Source of the DNA: JBBCJM01 sp037190175
GTDB lineage: Bacteria > Pseudomonadota > Alphaproteobacteria > Rhodobacterales > Rhodobacteraceae
Reading direction: 5' to 3'
NCBI GenBank assembly: GCA_037190175.1
Contig: JBBCJM010000121.1
Coordinates: 1 to 64,000, forward strand
Length of the DNA stretch: 64,000 bases
Within the stretch, counting starts at the first letter, position 1. Each line of letters begins with the position of its first letter. Positions 25,849 through 34,665 of this stretch are shown one piece after another. A model generated the notes under the pieces. The model made no database searches, had not been told where the DNA came from, and saw only the letters and a list, made by a program, of their open reading frames with translations. Position numbers and translations under genes: made by a program.

Positions 25849-26744
25849 GCCCGCGGCCCCCGGATGTTCATCGCCTCGCGCAACCCGTCGCTCAGCAGGT
25901 TGAAGCTCAGCGAGGTGACCACGATCAGCACCCCGGGCAGCACCGAGAGGCTGGGCCGGACATAGATCGCATCGCGCAGTTCGTTCAGCATCGAGCCCCA
26001 TTCGGGCGTGGGCGGCGTGATGCCGAGGCCGATGAAGTTCAGCCCCGCGGCCACGATCATGCTGATGGCGACCAGGCTGGTCGAGAACACCAGGATCGGC
26101 CCCAGCACATTGGGCAGGATCTGGCTGTGCAGGATCAGCCAGGGCGAGGCGCCGGTGGCCCGCGCGGCGTCGATGAAGTCCTGCTTGCCAATCTGCACCG
26201 TGGCGGCCTCGGCCACCCGGATCAGCTGCGGGATGAAGACCACGGTCAGCGCGGTCAGCGTGTTGCCCAGCCCGCTGCCCAGGATGCCCGAGATGGCGAC
26301 GGCCAGCAGGATCGAGGGGAAGGCGAAGAACACGTCGGTGATGCGCATGATGATGCCGTTGACCAGCCGCCCCGACATGCCGGCGACGATGCCGAGGCCG
26401 CCGCCGATCAGCGTCGCCAGCACCACCGGCACCAGGCCCGAGACCAGCGACATCCGCCCGCCGTAGACCAGCCGGGTATAGATGTCGCGCCCGGTGGCGT
26501 CGGTGCCCAGCCAGTGCCCCTCGCTGCCGATGGCCGAGAGCCGGCGCATCACGTTGCCCTGGTTGGGGTCGTGCGAGGTGATCAGCGGCGCGCCCAGGCT
26601 GCCCAGCAGGATCGCCGCCAGCACCGCCAGCGCCACCATGCTGGCGGGGTCGCGCCGCAGCCGGCGCCAGACGTGGCGCCAGTAGCCGGGGCCGGCGGAT
26701 CCGGCCGGTGCAGGCGCGGCGGCGGGGAGCGGCAGGTCGGTCAT
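25845..26744 (-). CDS. Peptide-type ABC transporter permease (DppC-like), system 1
   Basis: 299-residue inner-membrane permease with an N-terminal cytoplasmic tail, a first membrane helix (SMVALAVLAAILLGSL), a GTDATGRDIYTRLVYGGR periplasmic signature of DppC proteins and a BPD transport domain ending in the coupling motif near AARATGASPWLILHSQILPN. About six membrane helices. Both ends overlap neighbours by four bases, so DppB, DppC and DppF are translated in step. Confidence 0.9.
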   Translation of the reverse strand: MTDLPLPAAAPAPAGSAGPGYWRHVWRRLRRDPASMVALAVLAAILLGSLGAPLITSHDPNQGNVMRRLSAIGSEGHWLGTDATGRDIYTRLVYGGRMSLVSGLVPVVLATLIGGGLGIVAGMSGRLVNGIIMRITDVFFAFPSILLAVAISGILGSGLGNTLTALTVVFIPQLIRVAEAATVQIGKQDFIDAARATGASPWLILHSQILPNVLGPILVFSTSLVAISMIVAAGLNFIGLGITPPTPEWGSMLNELRDAIYVRPSLSVLPGVLIVVTSLSFNLLSDGLREAMNIRGPRA

Positions 26745-27685
26745 CGCCGCATCCGCGGGTCGATGGCGGCCTGCAACAGGTCGACCGCCAGGTTGGTCAG
26801 CACGAAGATCGTGGCCAGCGTCACCACCGTGCCCTGCAGCATCGGGATGTCGCGGCGGAAGATCGACAGGTTCATGAGCTGCCCGGTGCCGGGCCAGTTG
26901 AACACCGTCTCGATCAGGATCGAGCCGCCGATCAGGTATCCGAACTGCATCCCCATCACGGCGAGCGCCGCCGCCCCCGCGTTGCGCATGACGTGGAGGA
27001 GGATCCCCGGGCGGCCCAGCCCCTTGGCCTCCAGCCCCTGGATGAAGTCCAGCGACAGGATGTCCAGCACCGCCGCCCGCACCACCCGGGCCACCACCCC
27101 GGCCGGGACCAGGGCCAGCGAGACCACCGGCAGCACCATGTTCGACGCCTGCGCCCAGGTCTGCGGCAGGCCGTGGACGTTGCCCATCCCCTGCGCCGGC
27201 AGCCAGCCCAGCTGCACCGAGAAGATCACCACCAGCACGATGGCGACCCAGTATTGCGGCAGGCTGACGCCCAGGATCGCCAGCATCGAGGCGCCGCGGT
27301 CGGGCCAGCGCCCGCCGTGATAGCCGGCGATCAGGCCCAGCGTGATCCCGGTGCCGAAGGCCAAGAGCGCCGCCGGAACCGCCAGCATCAGCGTGTTGAA
27401 GAGCGCGCTGCGCAAGGTGGCCAGCACCGGGGTACCGTCGTAGAGCGACAGGCCCAGGTCGCCGCCCAGGGTGCGGGTCAGCCAGCGCAGGTACTGCACC
27501 GGCACCGGCGCGTCGAAGCCCAGCCGCTCCTTCATCGCCGCCACCACCGCCGCCGGCGCCTCGGGCGGCAGCAGCGCCTCCACCGGATTGCCGGGTTGCA
27601 GGAACAGGAGCCCGAAGGCCACCATCGACACGCCCAGCAGGATGGGCAGGGTCTGCAGGATGCGGAAGGCGGTATAGCGGATCAT
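26741..27685 (-). CDS. Peptide-type ABC transporter permease (DppB-like), system 1
   Basis: 314-residue permease. It begins with the standard MIRYTAFRILQTLPILLGVSMVAF helix, has the large periplasmic loop of DppB and the cytoplasmic coupling loop with EAKGLGRPGILLHVMRNA, and ends TNLAVDLLQAAIDPRMRR, the usual DppB terminus. It overlaps the amidase stop (ATGA) and the DppC start. Linking import directly to an amidase suggests that the imported solute carries an amide bond. Confidence 0.9.
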   Translation of the reverse strand: MIRYTAFRILQTLPILLGVSMVAFGLLFLQPGNPVEALLPPEAPAAVVAAMKERLGFDAPVPVQYLRWLTRTLGGDLGLSLYDGTPVLATLRSALFNTLMLAVPAALLAFGTGITLGLIAGYHGGRWPDRGASMLAILGVSLPQYWVAIVLVVIFSVQLGWLPAQGMGNVHGLPQTWAQASNMVLPVVSLALVPAGVVARVVRAAVLDILSLDFIQGLEAKGLGRPGILLHVMRNAGAAALAVMGMQFGYLIGGSILIETVFNWPGTGQLMNLSIFRRDIPMLQGTVVTLATIFVLTNLAVDLLQAAIDPRMRR

Positions 27686-29073
27686 GCGGTGATCGGGTCG
27701 GCAGCCATGGCGCGGCGGGCGCGCGAGCCGGTGGCGGCCTCCACCACATGGCCCGCGCGCAGCACCAGGTCGTCCTCGAAGGCGCGGCCGACGATCTGCA
27801 TCGCGGTGGGCAGGCCGGCGGCGTCGAAGCCGGTGCAGACCGACAGCGCCGGGGCGCCGGTGACGTTGAAGGGCCGGCTGGCCAGCCGGCCATAGGTGGT
27901 GGCCCCGCCCATCTCGGGCGCGGTGGAGCCGGAGAGCTCGCAGACCAGCAGGTCGACCCCCTGCATCACCCGCTCCACCTCGGCGATCAGCCAGGTGCGG
28001 TTGCGCTGCGCCTCGATGTATTCCGCCGCGCCCACCACGCCGCCGGCCAGCATCCGCGCCCGGGATTCGGCGCCGAAGAGATCGGGATGGTCCAGCAGGT
28101 TGGCGCGGTGATAGACGAAGGCCTCCACCCGCGAGATCAGCTGGCAGGTGCCGTCGAACTCGGCCAGCGGCGGCAGGTCCACCTCGGTGACGGTGGCGCC
28201 GGCCGCCACCAGCCCGGCGACGGCGCGCTCCATGTTGGCGGCCACCGCGGGGTCGGTCTTCAGCGTGTCGGACAGCCCGCGCCAGCGGCCCAGCCGCAGG
28301 CCCCGCACGCCATCGCGCACCGTGCCGAAGTCCAGCGCGGGCGCGCCGCGGCTGGTGCGGTCGCGCGGGTCGGGGCCGGCGATGGCCTGCATGACCAGCG
28401 CGCAGTCCTCGGCCGTCCAGCAGATCGGCCCGGCGTGGTCGAGCGTGTGCGACAAAGGATAGATCCCCGCCCGGCTGACGAGGCCATAGGTCGGCTTCAG
28501 CCCCGCGCAGCCGCACCAGCCCGCCGGCACCCGGATCGAGCCGCCGGTGTCGGTGCCGATGGCCCCCGCGCAGAGCCCCGCCGCCACCGCCGCGGCCGAG
28601 CCGGAGGAGGAGCCGCCGGTGTCGCGCGACAGGTCCCAGGGGTTGCGCGCCGGCGGCCAGGGCAGGTCGAAGGCGGTGCCGCCCAGGGCGAATTCCCAGG
28701 TGGTGGTCTTGCCGATCAGGATCGCCCCCGCAGCCTCCAGCCGCGCCCAGAGCGTGGCGGAACGCTCGGGCACCCGGTCGGCGAACAGCGCCGAATTGCC
28801 GGTGGTCAGCACCCCCGCGGTCTCCACGATGTCCTTCATCGCCAGCGGGATGCCGTCCAGCGGCCCCAGCCGACGCCCCTCGGCCGCGCGGCAGCGGCTG
28901 GCCTGGGCCTCCTTCAGCGCGCCCTCGCGGCACAGGGTGACGAAGGCATGGATCTGCGGGTCGATCCGGGCGATGCGGGCCAGGCAGGCTTCCACCAGAT
29001 CCACCGGGCTCAGCCGCCCGGCCCCGATCGCCTGCGACGCCTCGGCCAGCGTCAGGAGTGCCGGATCGCTCAT
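27682..29073 (-). CDS. Amidase (amidase-signature family, AtzE/GatA-like)
   Basis: 463-residue serine amidase. The Ser-cisSer-Lys triad is visible: K80 (PLAMKDIVE), the cis-serine in GGSSSGS (S155/S156) and nucleophile S179 in DTGGSIRVPAG. Cytoplasmic. It overlaps both the small AtzG-like gene upstream and the DppB gene downstream by four bases. In the AtzE/AtzG system a GatC-like small subunit stabilises the amidase and completes its active site, and the arrangement here is the same. It probably hydrolyses the amide taken up by the linked ABC transporter; substrate unknown. A GatCAB tRNA amidotransferase is unlikely without GatB. Confidence 0.87.
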   Translation of the reverse strand: MSDPALLTLAEASQAIGAGRLSPVDLVEACLARIARIDPQIHAFVTLCREGALKEAQASRCRAAEGRRLGPLDGIPLAMKDIVETAGVLTTGNSALFADRVPERSATLWARLEAAGAILIGKTTTWEFALGGTAFDLPWPPARNPWDLSRDTGGSSSGSAAAVAAGLCAGAIGTDTGGSIRVPAGWCGCAGLKPTYGLVSRAGIYPLSHTLDHAGPICWTAEDCALVMQAIAGPDPRDRTSRGAPALDFGTVRDGVRGLRLGRWRGLSDTLKTDPAVAANMERAVAGLVAAGATVTEVDLPPLAEFDGTCQLISRVEAFVYHRANLLDHPDLFGAESRARMLAGGVVGAAEYIEAQRNRTWLIAEVERVMQGVDLLVCELSGSTAPEMGGATTYGRLASRPFNVTGAPALSVCTGFDAAGLPTAMQIVGRAFEDDLVLRAGHVVEAATGSRARRAMAADPITA

Positions 29074-29273
29074 CGCCCGCCCCGCACCGGCGCGTCGGCC
29101 ACCGCGCCCGCCAGCGGCTCCACCGCGAAGGGGTGGCGGCGCAGCCCTTCGCCGACGGCCGGGAAGGTCGCCACGATCTCGGCGATGCGGCGCAGGGTGG
29201 CGGGGTCGGGGGCGATGCCGAACTCGGCCATCCGCTGCGCCACACGCCGTTCGAGGTCTGCCAGGGCTGTCAC
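29070..29273 (-). CDS. Small AtzG-like (DUF4089/GatC-like) amidase partner
   Basis: 67-residue protein predicted to be mostly helical: LADLERRVAQRMAEFGIAPDPATLRRIAEIVATFPAVGEGL, ending in a short proline-containing tail. Length, the F/L spacing and the position directly before an amidase with an ATGA overlap match the AtzG/DUF4089 group, GatC-like subunits of amidases. Family assignment rests on pattern and context rather than on a strong motif. It is the first gene of the leftward uptake-amidase operon, and the intergenic promoter region lies immediately upstream. Confidence 0.65.
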   Translation of the reverse strand: MTALADLERRVAQRMAEFGIAPDPATLRRIAEIVATFPAVGEGLRRHPFAVEPLAGAVADAPVRGGR

Positions 29274-29449
29274 GTTCCGGGTCTCCGCTGCCGGGGCACC
29301 CGGAAACTATGTTGGCCGCCCGAGGGGGCCGAAAGGCCGTTTTCGTCACGGCAGGGATGACGGATTTCGTCTAACGCCCCCGCCCCCGCCCGCGCGACCA
29401 TTCCCCCCGCCCGAAGATAACGGGCCTGCCTGCAACAGGAGAGTTTGGG
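29274..29449. promoter_or_regulatory. Divergent control region of the amidase/ABC operon and its binding protein
   Basis: 176 bases between divergent starts. CGTCA (29344-29348) and TGACG (29358-29362) form an inverted repeat with a nine-base spacer, an operator-like arrangement midway between the genes. Next to it GGCC-GAAA-GGCC (29327-29338) followed by GTTTT can fold as a tetraloop hairpin. The binding-protein gene has a clear ribosome site, CAGGAGAG, before the ATG at 29450. No confident -35/-10 pair. Confidence 0.4.
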
Positions 29450-31060
29450 ATGAAACGCAGAAGCCTTCTGGCGGGACTGGGCATGGCGGCGGGGCTGCTG
29501 ATGGCCCTCCCCTACGCCACCGCCGCCCAGGCCCAGGGCAACCTCCGCATCGCCATGACCGTGGCCGACCTGCCCACCACCACCGGAATGCCCAGCCAGG
29601 GCGGCGAGGGGATGCGCTTCGTGGGCTATCCGGTCTTCGAGCCGCTGGTGGCGTGGGAACTGCGCAGGAACACCGACCAGCGCGCCGGCGTGGGCCCGGG
29701 GCTGGCCAGTTCCTGGGAGCTTGACCCCGCCGACAACAACCGCTGGATCTTCCACCTGCGCGAGGGGGTCAGGTTCCACGACGGCTCGCCGCTGAATGCC
29801 GACGTGGTGATCTGGAACCTCGAACGGTTCTGGGACGAGCAGGCGCCGCATTTCGAATCCGCCGCCGCCGGCATCGCCCAGGGCCGGGTGCCGCAGATGA
29901 GCCATTGGGAAAAGATCGACGACATGACGGTGGCGATCCATACCAAGACGCCCTCGTCCTATTTCCCGCAGGGGCTGACCCAGTTCCCGGTGGCCAGCAA
30001 GGCGCAATACGAGGCCGTGGGCAGCGACTGGGCCGCCTTCGCCGCCAGCCCCGCCGGCACCGGCCCCTTCCGCATCGCCGAGGTGGTGCCGCGCCAGTAC
30101 GTCCGGCTGGAGCGCAACGACGACTACTGGGACCCCGAGGGCAAGGCCAAGCTGGACGCGATCACCCTCTATCCGATGCCCGACCCCAACACCCGGCTGG
30201 CCGCGCTGCGCTCGGGGCAGGTCGACTGGATCGAGGCGCCGCCGCCCGACGCCATCCCGGGGCTGGAGGCCGCGGGCTTCACCATCTCGATGAAGATCTA
30301 TCCGCATATCTGGCCCTATATCTTCACGGTGGCCGAGGATTCGCCGCTGCACGACGCGCGGGTGCGGCAGGCGGCGAACTATGCGGTGGACCGCGAGGGG
30401 CTCGTCCACCTGCTGAACAACACCGTCGAGCCCGCCTCGGGCTTCGTGCCGGAAAGCGACGTCAGCTACGGCAACCCGACGCATCGCTATACCTATGACC
30501 CGGAAAAGGCGAAGGCGCTCCTGGCCGAGGCGGGCTATGGCCCCGGCAACAGGGTGCCGATGAAGGTGCTGACCTCGGCCTCGGGCGGCGGGCAGCTGCT
30601 GCCGGTGGCCATGGCGCAGATCATCCAGCAGAACCTGAACGCCGTGGGCTTCGACGTGACGGTCGAGGTGCTGGAATGGGGGCAACTGGTCACCGCCTTC
30701 CGGCAGGAGATCGGCTCGGACATCCGCGAGGGCGCCGATGCCATGAACATGAGCCTCTCGTTCCCCGGCCCGGCGGAATGGTCGCGCTGGTTCCACGGCT
30801 CCAACGAGCCGCCGGTGGGCTCGAACTGGGGCTACTGGAAGAACGCCGAGTACGACGCGATCATCGACAAGGTGGGGGTGACCTTCGACCCCGACGAGGT
30901 GGACCGCCTGCTGGCCGAGGCCCATGCGATCCTGGTGGACGACGCGCCCTGGCTCTACGTGGTGCACGACAAGAACCCGCGCGCCATGGCCAGCAACGTG
31001 AAGGGCTTCGAACCGGCGCAAAGCTGGTATCAGGACTTCACCGGGATCTGGATGGAATGA
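29450..31060 (+). CDS. Peptide/amide-binding periplasmic protein (SBP family 5), system 1
   Basis: 536-residue extracytoplasmic solute-binding protein with a signal peptide (MKRRSLLAGLGMAAGLLMAL, cleavage near AQAQG at about residue 30) and the family-5 core: LASSWEL, FHLREGVRFHDGSPLNADVV, GTGPFRI and the repeated YDPEKAKALLAEAGY. Delivers the solute to the DppB/C/D/F-like system encoded divergently; no other binding protein lies within that operon. It is followed after 80 bases by a thiolase gene and may share its transcript. Confidence 0.9.
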   Translation: MKRRSLLAGLGMAAGLLMALPYATAAQAQGNLRIAMTVADLPTTTGMPSQGGEGMRFVGYPVFEPLVAWELRRNTDQRAGVGPGLASSWELDPADNNRWIFHLREGVRFHDGSPLNADVVIWNLERFWDEQAPHFESAAAGIAQGRVPQMSHWEKIDDMTVAIHTKTPSSYFPQGLTQFPVASKAQYEAVGSDWAAFAASPAGTGPFRIAEVVPRQYVRLERNDDYWDPEGKAKLDAITLYPMPDPNTRLAALRSGQVDWIEAPPPDAIPGLEAAGFTISMKIYPHIWPYIFTVAEDSPLHDARVRQAANYAVDREGLVHLLNNTVEPASGFVPESDVSYGNPTHRYTYDPEKAKALLAEAGYGPGNRVPMKVLTSASGGGQLLPVAMAQIIQQNLNAVGFDVTVEVLEWGQLVTAFRQEIGSDIREGADAMNMSLSFPGPAEWSRWFHGSNEPPVGSNWGYWKNAEYDAIIDKVGVTFDPDEVDRLLAEAHAILVDDAPWLYVVHDKNPRAMASNVKGFEPAQSWYQDFTGIWME

Positions 31061-31140
31061 TCCCCTCGGGGGGCCGCCCGGCGGGGATGGCCCCTTTCGC
31101 GGCGGGCGGATAGTCTCCGCCCGTCACCATGGGAGCCGAC

Positions 31141-32319
31141 ATGACAGCCCTTCAGGACATCGCGATCATCGGCAGCGGCCATACCCGGTTCGGCCGCCTT
31201 CCCGCCACGCTGGAGGAACTGATCGTCGGGGCCGCGCGCGAGGCGCTGGCCGAGGCCGGGCTGGCGGGCGCCGACATCGACGCGGTGTACCTGGGGCATT
31301 TCAACTCGGGCCTGGTGCCCGACGCCTTCGCCGCCTCGCTGGTGCATCAGGCCGACCCGGGGCTGCGCTTTACCCCCGCCACGCGCTGCGAGAACGCCTG
31401 CGCCTCGGGCGCCGCGGCGATCCATGCCGGGATCAACGCGATCCTCGCCGGCCGGGCGCGACGGGTGCTGGTGGTGGGGGCCGAGAAGATGACCGGGCGC
31501 AGCACCGCCGAGGTCACGCAGGCGCTGGCCGGCGCCGGCTACCAGAACGATCCGGTCGAGGGGGGGCTTTCCTTCCCGGCCGTGTTCGGGCTGGCCGCGC
31601 AGACCTATGCCCAGCGGTACGGCGACCCGATGGAGACCTTGGCCCGCATCGCCGCCAAGAACCACGGCAATGCGATGGCCAACCCGCTGGCGCAGATGCA
31701 CCGCCCGATGACGGTCGAGGAGTGCAACGCCGTGTCGGAGAAGAACCCGCTGATCGCCCCGCCCCTGCGGCTGACCGACTGTTCGCTGATCTCCGACGGC
31801 GCCGCCGCGGTGGTGCTGGCCGCCGAGGCCGACGCGCCGGCCGAGGCCCGCACCGCCCGCTTCGCCGCCGCCGAGCACGTCAGCGACCTGCTGCCGCTTT
31901 CCACCCGCGACTTCGTGGCCTTCGAGGGCCCGGCCCGCGCCATCGCCCGGGCCTATGAGGCGGCGGGGATCGGGGTCGGGGATCTGCACTTCGCCGAGGT
32001 GCACGACTGTTTCACCATCGCCGAGCTGCTGATCTACGAGGCGATGGGGCTGGCCCCGGCCGGGCAGGGCCGCCGCGTGCTGGCGGAGGGCACCGTGCTG
32101 GCCGGCGGGCGCACGCCGGTCAACCTTTCCGGCGGGCTGAAGGCCAAGGGCCATCCGGTGGGCGCCACCGGCGTCTCGATGCACGCGCTGGCCTACCGCC
32201 AGCTGACCGGGCAGGCGGGCGAAATGCAGCGCCCCGATGCCGGGGTGGGGCTGGTCTTCAACATGGGCGGGGCGGCGGTGGCCAGCTATGCCTCGGTGCT
32301 GGTCGCCGGGCGGGCCTGA
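31141..32319 (+). CDS. Thiolase (SCP-x-type acyl-CoA acetyltransferase/thiolase)
   Basis: 392-residue thiolase-fold enzyme. Nucleophile C87 in RCENACASG, later VHDCFTIAEL and the C-terminal GGLKAKGHPVGATG with the catalytic histidine, the SCP-x/lipid-transfer thiolase pattern. ATG at 31141 is preferred over 31129 because GGGAG lies five bases before it. SCP-x thiolases usually work beside an OB-fold (DUF35) partner, which is not seen here. It may complete acyl-CoA breakdown for the nearby lva-like operon or for the acyl product of the amidase pathway; context does not decide. Confidence 0.83.
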   Translation: MTALQDIAIIGSGHTRFGRLPATLEELIVGAAREALAEAGLAGADIDAVYLGHFNSGLVPDAFAASLVHQADPGLRFTPATRCENACASGAAAIHAGINAILAGRARRVLVVGAEKMTGRSTAEVTQALAGAGYQNDPVEGGLSFPAVFGLAAQTYAQRYGDPMETLARIAAKNHGNAMANPLAQMHRPMTVEECNAVSEKNPLIAPPLRLTDCSLISDGAAAVVLAAEADAPAEARTARFAAAEHVSDLLPLSTRDFVAFEGPARAIARAYEAAGIGVGDLHFAEVHDCFTIAELLIYEAMGLAPAGQGRRVLAEGTVLAGGRTPVNLSGGLKAKGHPVGATGVSMHALAYRQLTGQAGEMQRPDAGVGLVFNMGGAAVASYASVLVAGRA

Positions 32320-32341
32320 CCCCGGCGGCAACCGCAACCCG

Positions 32342-32365
32342 ACGTAACATATGAATATGTTACGT
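32342..32365. promoter_or_regulatory. Perfect 24-bp palindrome (candidate operator)
   Basis: ACGTAACATAT, a two-base centre (GA), then the exact inverted copy ATATGTTACGT. It lies 22 bases after the thiolase stop and 85 bases before the LysR start. The arms are AT-rich and no T-run follows, so a protein-binding operator is more likely than a terminator. Eleven perfectly matched bases per arm in such GC-rich DNA are unlikely by chance. The binding protein is unknown; the downstream LysR protein is the nearest candidate, but strict symmetry of this size also suits GntR- or TetR-type dimers. Confidence 0.6.
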
Positions 32366-32383
32366 GCGCTGTTTTGCGCATCA

Positions 32384-32393
32384 GATTATATCT
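32384..32393 (-). promoter_or_regulatory. AGATATAATC motif upstream of LysR gene
   Basis: Read on the minus strand the bases are AGATATAATC, a variant of the AGATAT[C/A]AT core found in four other intergenic regions of this window. It sits between the 24-bp palindrome and the LysR start at 32450. Confidence 0.35.
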
Positions 32394-32449
32394 TGAGTTT
32401 CCGCCATTTTTCCTGCGAATTGGCAAAACCGCCGATATGGTAGAGGCAG

Positions 32450-33388
32450 ATGTCGAAAGAAGTTCAGTTCAAGGCGGAGGCGCCGGTGAGTCGGCTGACG
32501 ATTCGTCAGGTTGAGGCATTTCAGGCCGTGATGCTCCTGGGCAGCATGACCCGCGCGGCGGACTTTCTGCAAATCTCCCAGCCCGCGGTCAGCCGGCTGA
32601 TGGCGGATCTCCAGGCGGCGGTGGGCTTCGTGCTGTTCCGCCGCACCCGGCACGGGATGGTGCCCACGGTGGACGCCGAACGCTTCCAGCGCGAGGTGCA
32701 GCGGGTGTTCTCGGGGCTGGAGGAGCTGGAGCGCCAGGCGATGGCGATCCGCGACCTGGAGATCGGCGAGCTGAAGATCTGCACCATCAGCCTTTACGGC
32801 AACGGCATCCTGCCCGGGATCATCGCCAGGTTCCTGCAGCAGAACCCCGGGCTGAACGTCATCCTGGAGATCGACACCCACGACCGGCTGATCGACTGGC
32901 TGAACGCCCGGCGCTGCGAGATCGGGCTCGTGTCGCTGCCGGCCTTCTCGGGCAACCTGGTGGTGCACCGGCTGGCGGCGCAGCCGGCGGTCTGCGTGAT
33001 GCCGTCCTCGCACCCCCTGGCGACCAAGCCGCTGATCCACCCCAAGGATCTGGAGGGCGTGCCCTTCATCAGCTTCCCTCGCGAAAGCGCCACCCGGTTC
33101 CAGGTGGACACGCTCTTCGAACGCGAGGGGATCGAGCGGGTGATGAAGGTCGAGGCGGGCTCGCACGAGGCGGTGTGCAACTTCGTGGCCGAGGGGGTGG
33201 GGGTGGCGATCATCAGCCCCTTCTCGCCGCACCTGCGCGACAGCCCGGCGCTGACCTCGCGCCCCTTCCACCCGGCGCTGGTGCGCGAGGTGGGGCTGCT
33301 CACCCGCGACGAAACCCAGTCGCTGCCCGGCCAGCGGTTCGTGGAATTCGTGATGGAGCATTTCAGGAACAGTGTGGACGGGCGCTAG
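32450..33388 (+). CDS. LysR-family transcriptional regulator
   Basis: 312-residue LysR protein with HTH MTRAADFLQISQPAVSRLMADLQAAVGFVLFRRTRHGM (about 33-70) and a C-terminal effector domain (CTISLYGNGILPGIIARFLQQNPGLNVILE). The first about 15 residues precede the usual LysR start; an in-frame GTG at 32486 (VSRLTIRQVEAF) could be the real beginning. It faces the cystathionine-lyase/sulfurtransferase/hydantoinase operon tail to tail. Effector domains of this shape occur in regulators of amino-acid and opine catabolism; its targets may be the hydantoinase operon or the upstream thiolase genes. Confidence 0.85.
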   Translation: MSKEVQFKAEAPVSRLTIRQVEAFQAVMLLGSMTRAADFLQISQPAVSRLMADLQAAVGFVLFRRTRHGMVPTVDAERFQREVQRVFSGLEELERQAMAIRDLEIGELKICTISLYGNGILPGIIARFLQQNPGLNVILEIDTHDRLIDWLNARRCEIGLVSLPAFSGNLVVHRLAAQPAVCVMPSSHPLATKPLIHPKDLEGVPFISFPRESATRFQVDTLFEREGIERVMKVEAGSHEAVCNFVAEGVGVAIISPFSPHLRDSPALTSRPFHPALVREVGLLTRDETQSLPGQRFVEFVMEHFRNSVDGR

Positions 33389-33456
33389 GCGGGGCCAGAT
33401 CGCTGACGATTTGGTTCAAATTGTCCTTCTTCTGTCCATAAATATCCCGCGGGGGT

Positions 33457-33477
33457 CCGGGGGCGCGAAGCCCCCGG
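33457..33477. terminator. Bidirectional GC hairpin between convergent genes
   Basis: CCGGGGGC, loop GCGAA, GCCCCCGG: a perfect eight-base stem. It stands between the ends of the convergent LysR (33388) and cystathionine-lyase (33507) genes. Read leftwards the stem is followed by GGACCCCCGCGGGATATTTATGG, whose ATATTT tract is the closest thing to a U-run. Blocks of this kind are frequent between genes in Rhodobacterales, which supports the taxonomic guess. Confidence 0.6.
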
Positions 33478-33506
33478 CGCTGTCCGCCGGGACCGCCGCC
33501 CGAAAC

Positions 33507-34664
33507 CTACCCCGCCGCCCGCGCCAGCCCGGCCTTGAGGTCGGCGATCAGGTCGGCCGGGTCCTCCAGCCCCACATGCAGGCGCAGCACCGGGCCGGTG
33601 CCGGTCCAGGCCGGGTGCTGGCGGGTTTCCGGGTGGGCGGGCAGGGCCAGGCTCTCGTAGCCGCCCCAGGAGAAGCCGATCTTGAACCAGGTCAGCCCGT
33701 CCACCATCGCCGCCAGCCGCTCCGCCCCCATCCCCGGCAGTTCGATGGAGAAGAGCCCCGAGGCGCCGGTGAAGTCGCGCCGCCAGAGCTCATGCCCCGG
33801 GGCGCCGGGCAGCGCGGGGTAGAACACGCGGCCGACCTCGGGCCGCGCCGCCAGCCATCCGGCCACGGCCAGCGCCGAGGACTGGTGCCGCATCAGCCGC
33901 GCCTCCAGCGTGCGCAGGCCCCGCAGGCCCAGGTTGACCTCCTCGGACCCCGCGACATAGCCCAGGTCCTGCGTGGTCCGGCGCAGGTCGTCGTAGCGTT
34001 CGGCATTCACCGTCGCCACCCCCAGCATCGCGTCGGAATGGCCGGCGATGTACTTGGTGGCCGCGTGGATCGACACGTCCACCCCCAGCGCCAGCGGCCG
34101 CAGGAACAGCGGCGTGGCCCAGGTGGCGTCGATGGCGGTGGCGATGCCGCGGGCGCGGGCCACGGCGGCGCTGGCGGGCACGTCCTGCACCTCGAAGGTG
34201 CCGGTGCCGGGGGATTCCAGGAAGATCAGCCGGGTCTCGGGCCGGATCAGGTCGGCGATCCCCGCGCCCAAAGCGGGGTCGTAGTAGCTGGCACTGACCC
34301 CCATCCGCCCCAGCGTGCGGTCGGCGGTGCGGCGGGTGGGGCCATAGCAGCTGTCCACGATCAGCACATGGTCGCCGGCCTTCAGGAAGGCCAGGAACAC
34401 CGCGGTGATCGCGGCCAGGCCCGAGGGGTAGGCGATGGCGCGGTGCCCGCCCTCCAGTTCCGCCATCGCCTCCTCGAAGGCGAAGCTGGTGGGGGTGCCC
34501 ACGCGGCCGTAGAAGGGCGCGTCGAAGGGGGTCTTCGCCACCCTGTCGAAGGCCGCCAGCGTCTGGAACACGAAGGTCGAGGCGCGGTGCACCGGCGGGT
34601 TCACCGACACCCCGTCCCCCGCCGGCCGTCCCGCCTTGACCAGCCGCGATCCGGCGCCCGCCAT
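33507..34664 (-). CDS. metC: Cystathionine beta-lyase (MetC-like PLP enzyme)
   Basis: 385-residue Cys/Met-metabolism PLP enzyme. Schiff-base lysine K204 in SIHAATKYIAGHSD, PLP-nitrogen contact D179 in IDATWATPL, and FYGRVGTPTS near residue 51 for phosphate contact. FKIGFSWGGYESL near the C terminus is typical of MetC rather than of cystathionine gamma-synthase. It would cleave a C-S bond of a cysteine-type thioether to pyruvate, ammonia and a thiol. One base separates it from the sulfurtransferase gene, so C-S cleavage and sulfane transfer are produced together; last gene of a six-gene leftward operon. Confidence 0.87.
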   Translation of the reverse strand: MAGAGSRLVKAGRPAGDGVSVNPPVHRASTFVFQTLAAFDRVAKTPFDAPFYGRVGTPTSFAFEEAMAELEGGHRAIAYPSGLAAITAVFLAFLKAGDHVLIVDSCYGPTRRTADRTLGRMGVSASYYDPALGAGIADLIRPETRLIFLESPGTGTFEVQDVPASAAVARARGIATAIDATWATPLFLRPLALGVDVSIHAATKYIAGHSDAMLGVATVNAERYDDLRRTTQDLGYVAGSEEVNLGLRGLRTLEARLMRHQSSALAVAGWLAARPEVGRVFYPALPGAPGHELWRRDFTGASGLFSIELPGMGAERLAAMVDGLTWFKIGFSWGGYESLALPAHPETRQHPAWTGTGPVLRLHVGLEDPADLIADLKAGLARAAG

Positions 34665-34665
34665 C

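Noticed and set aside
27682..29073. Amidase as GatA of a tRNA amidotransferase
   Set aside because: No GatB is present and the gene is locked to an ABC importer and an AtzG-like protein, which fits a catabolic amidase.
32342..32365. 24-bp palindrome as a transcription terminator
   Set aside because: Arms are AT-rich, the loop is only two bases and no U-run follows.
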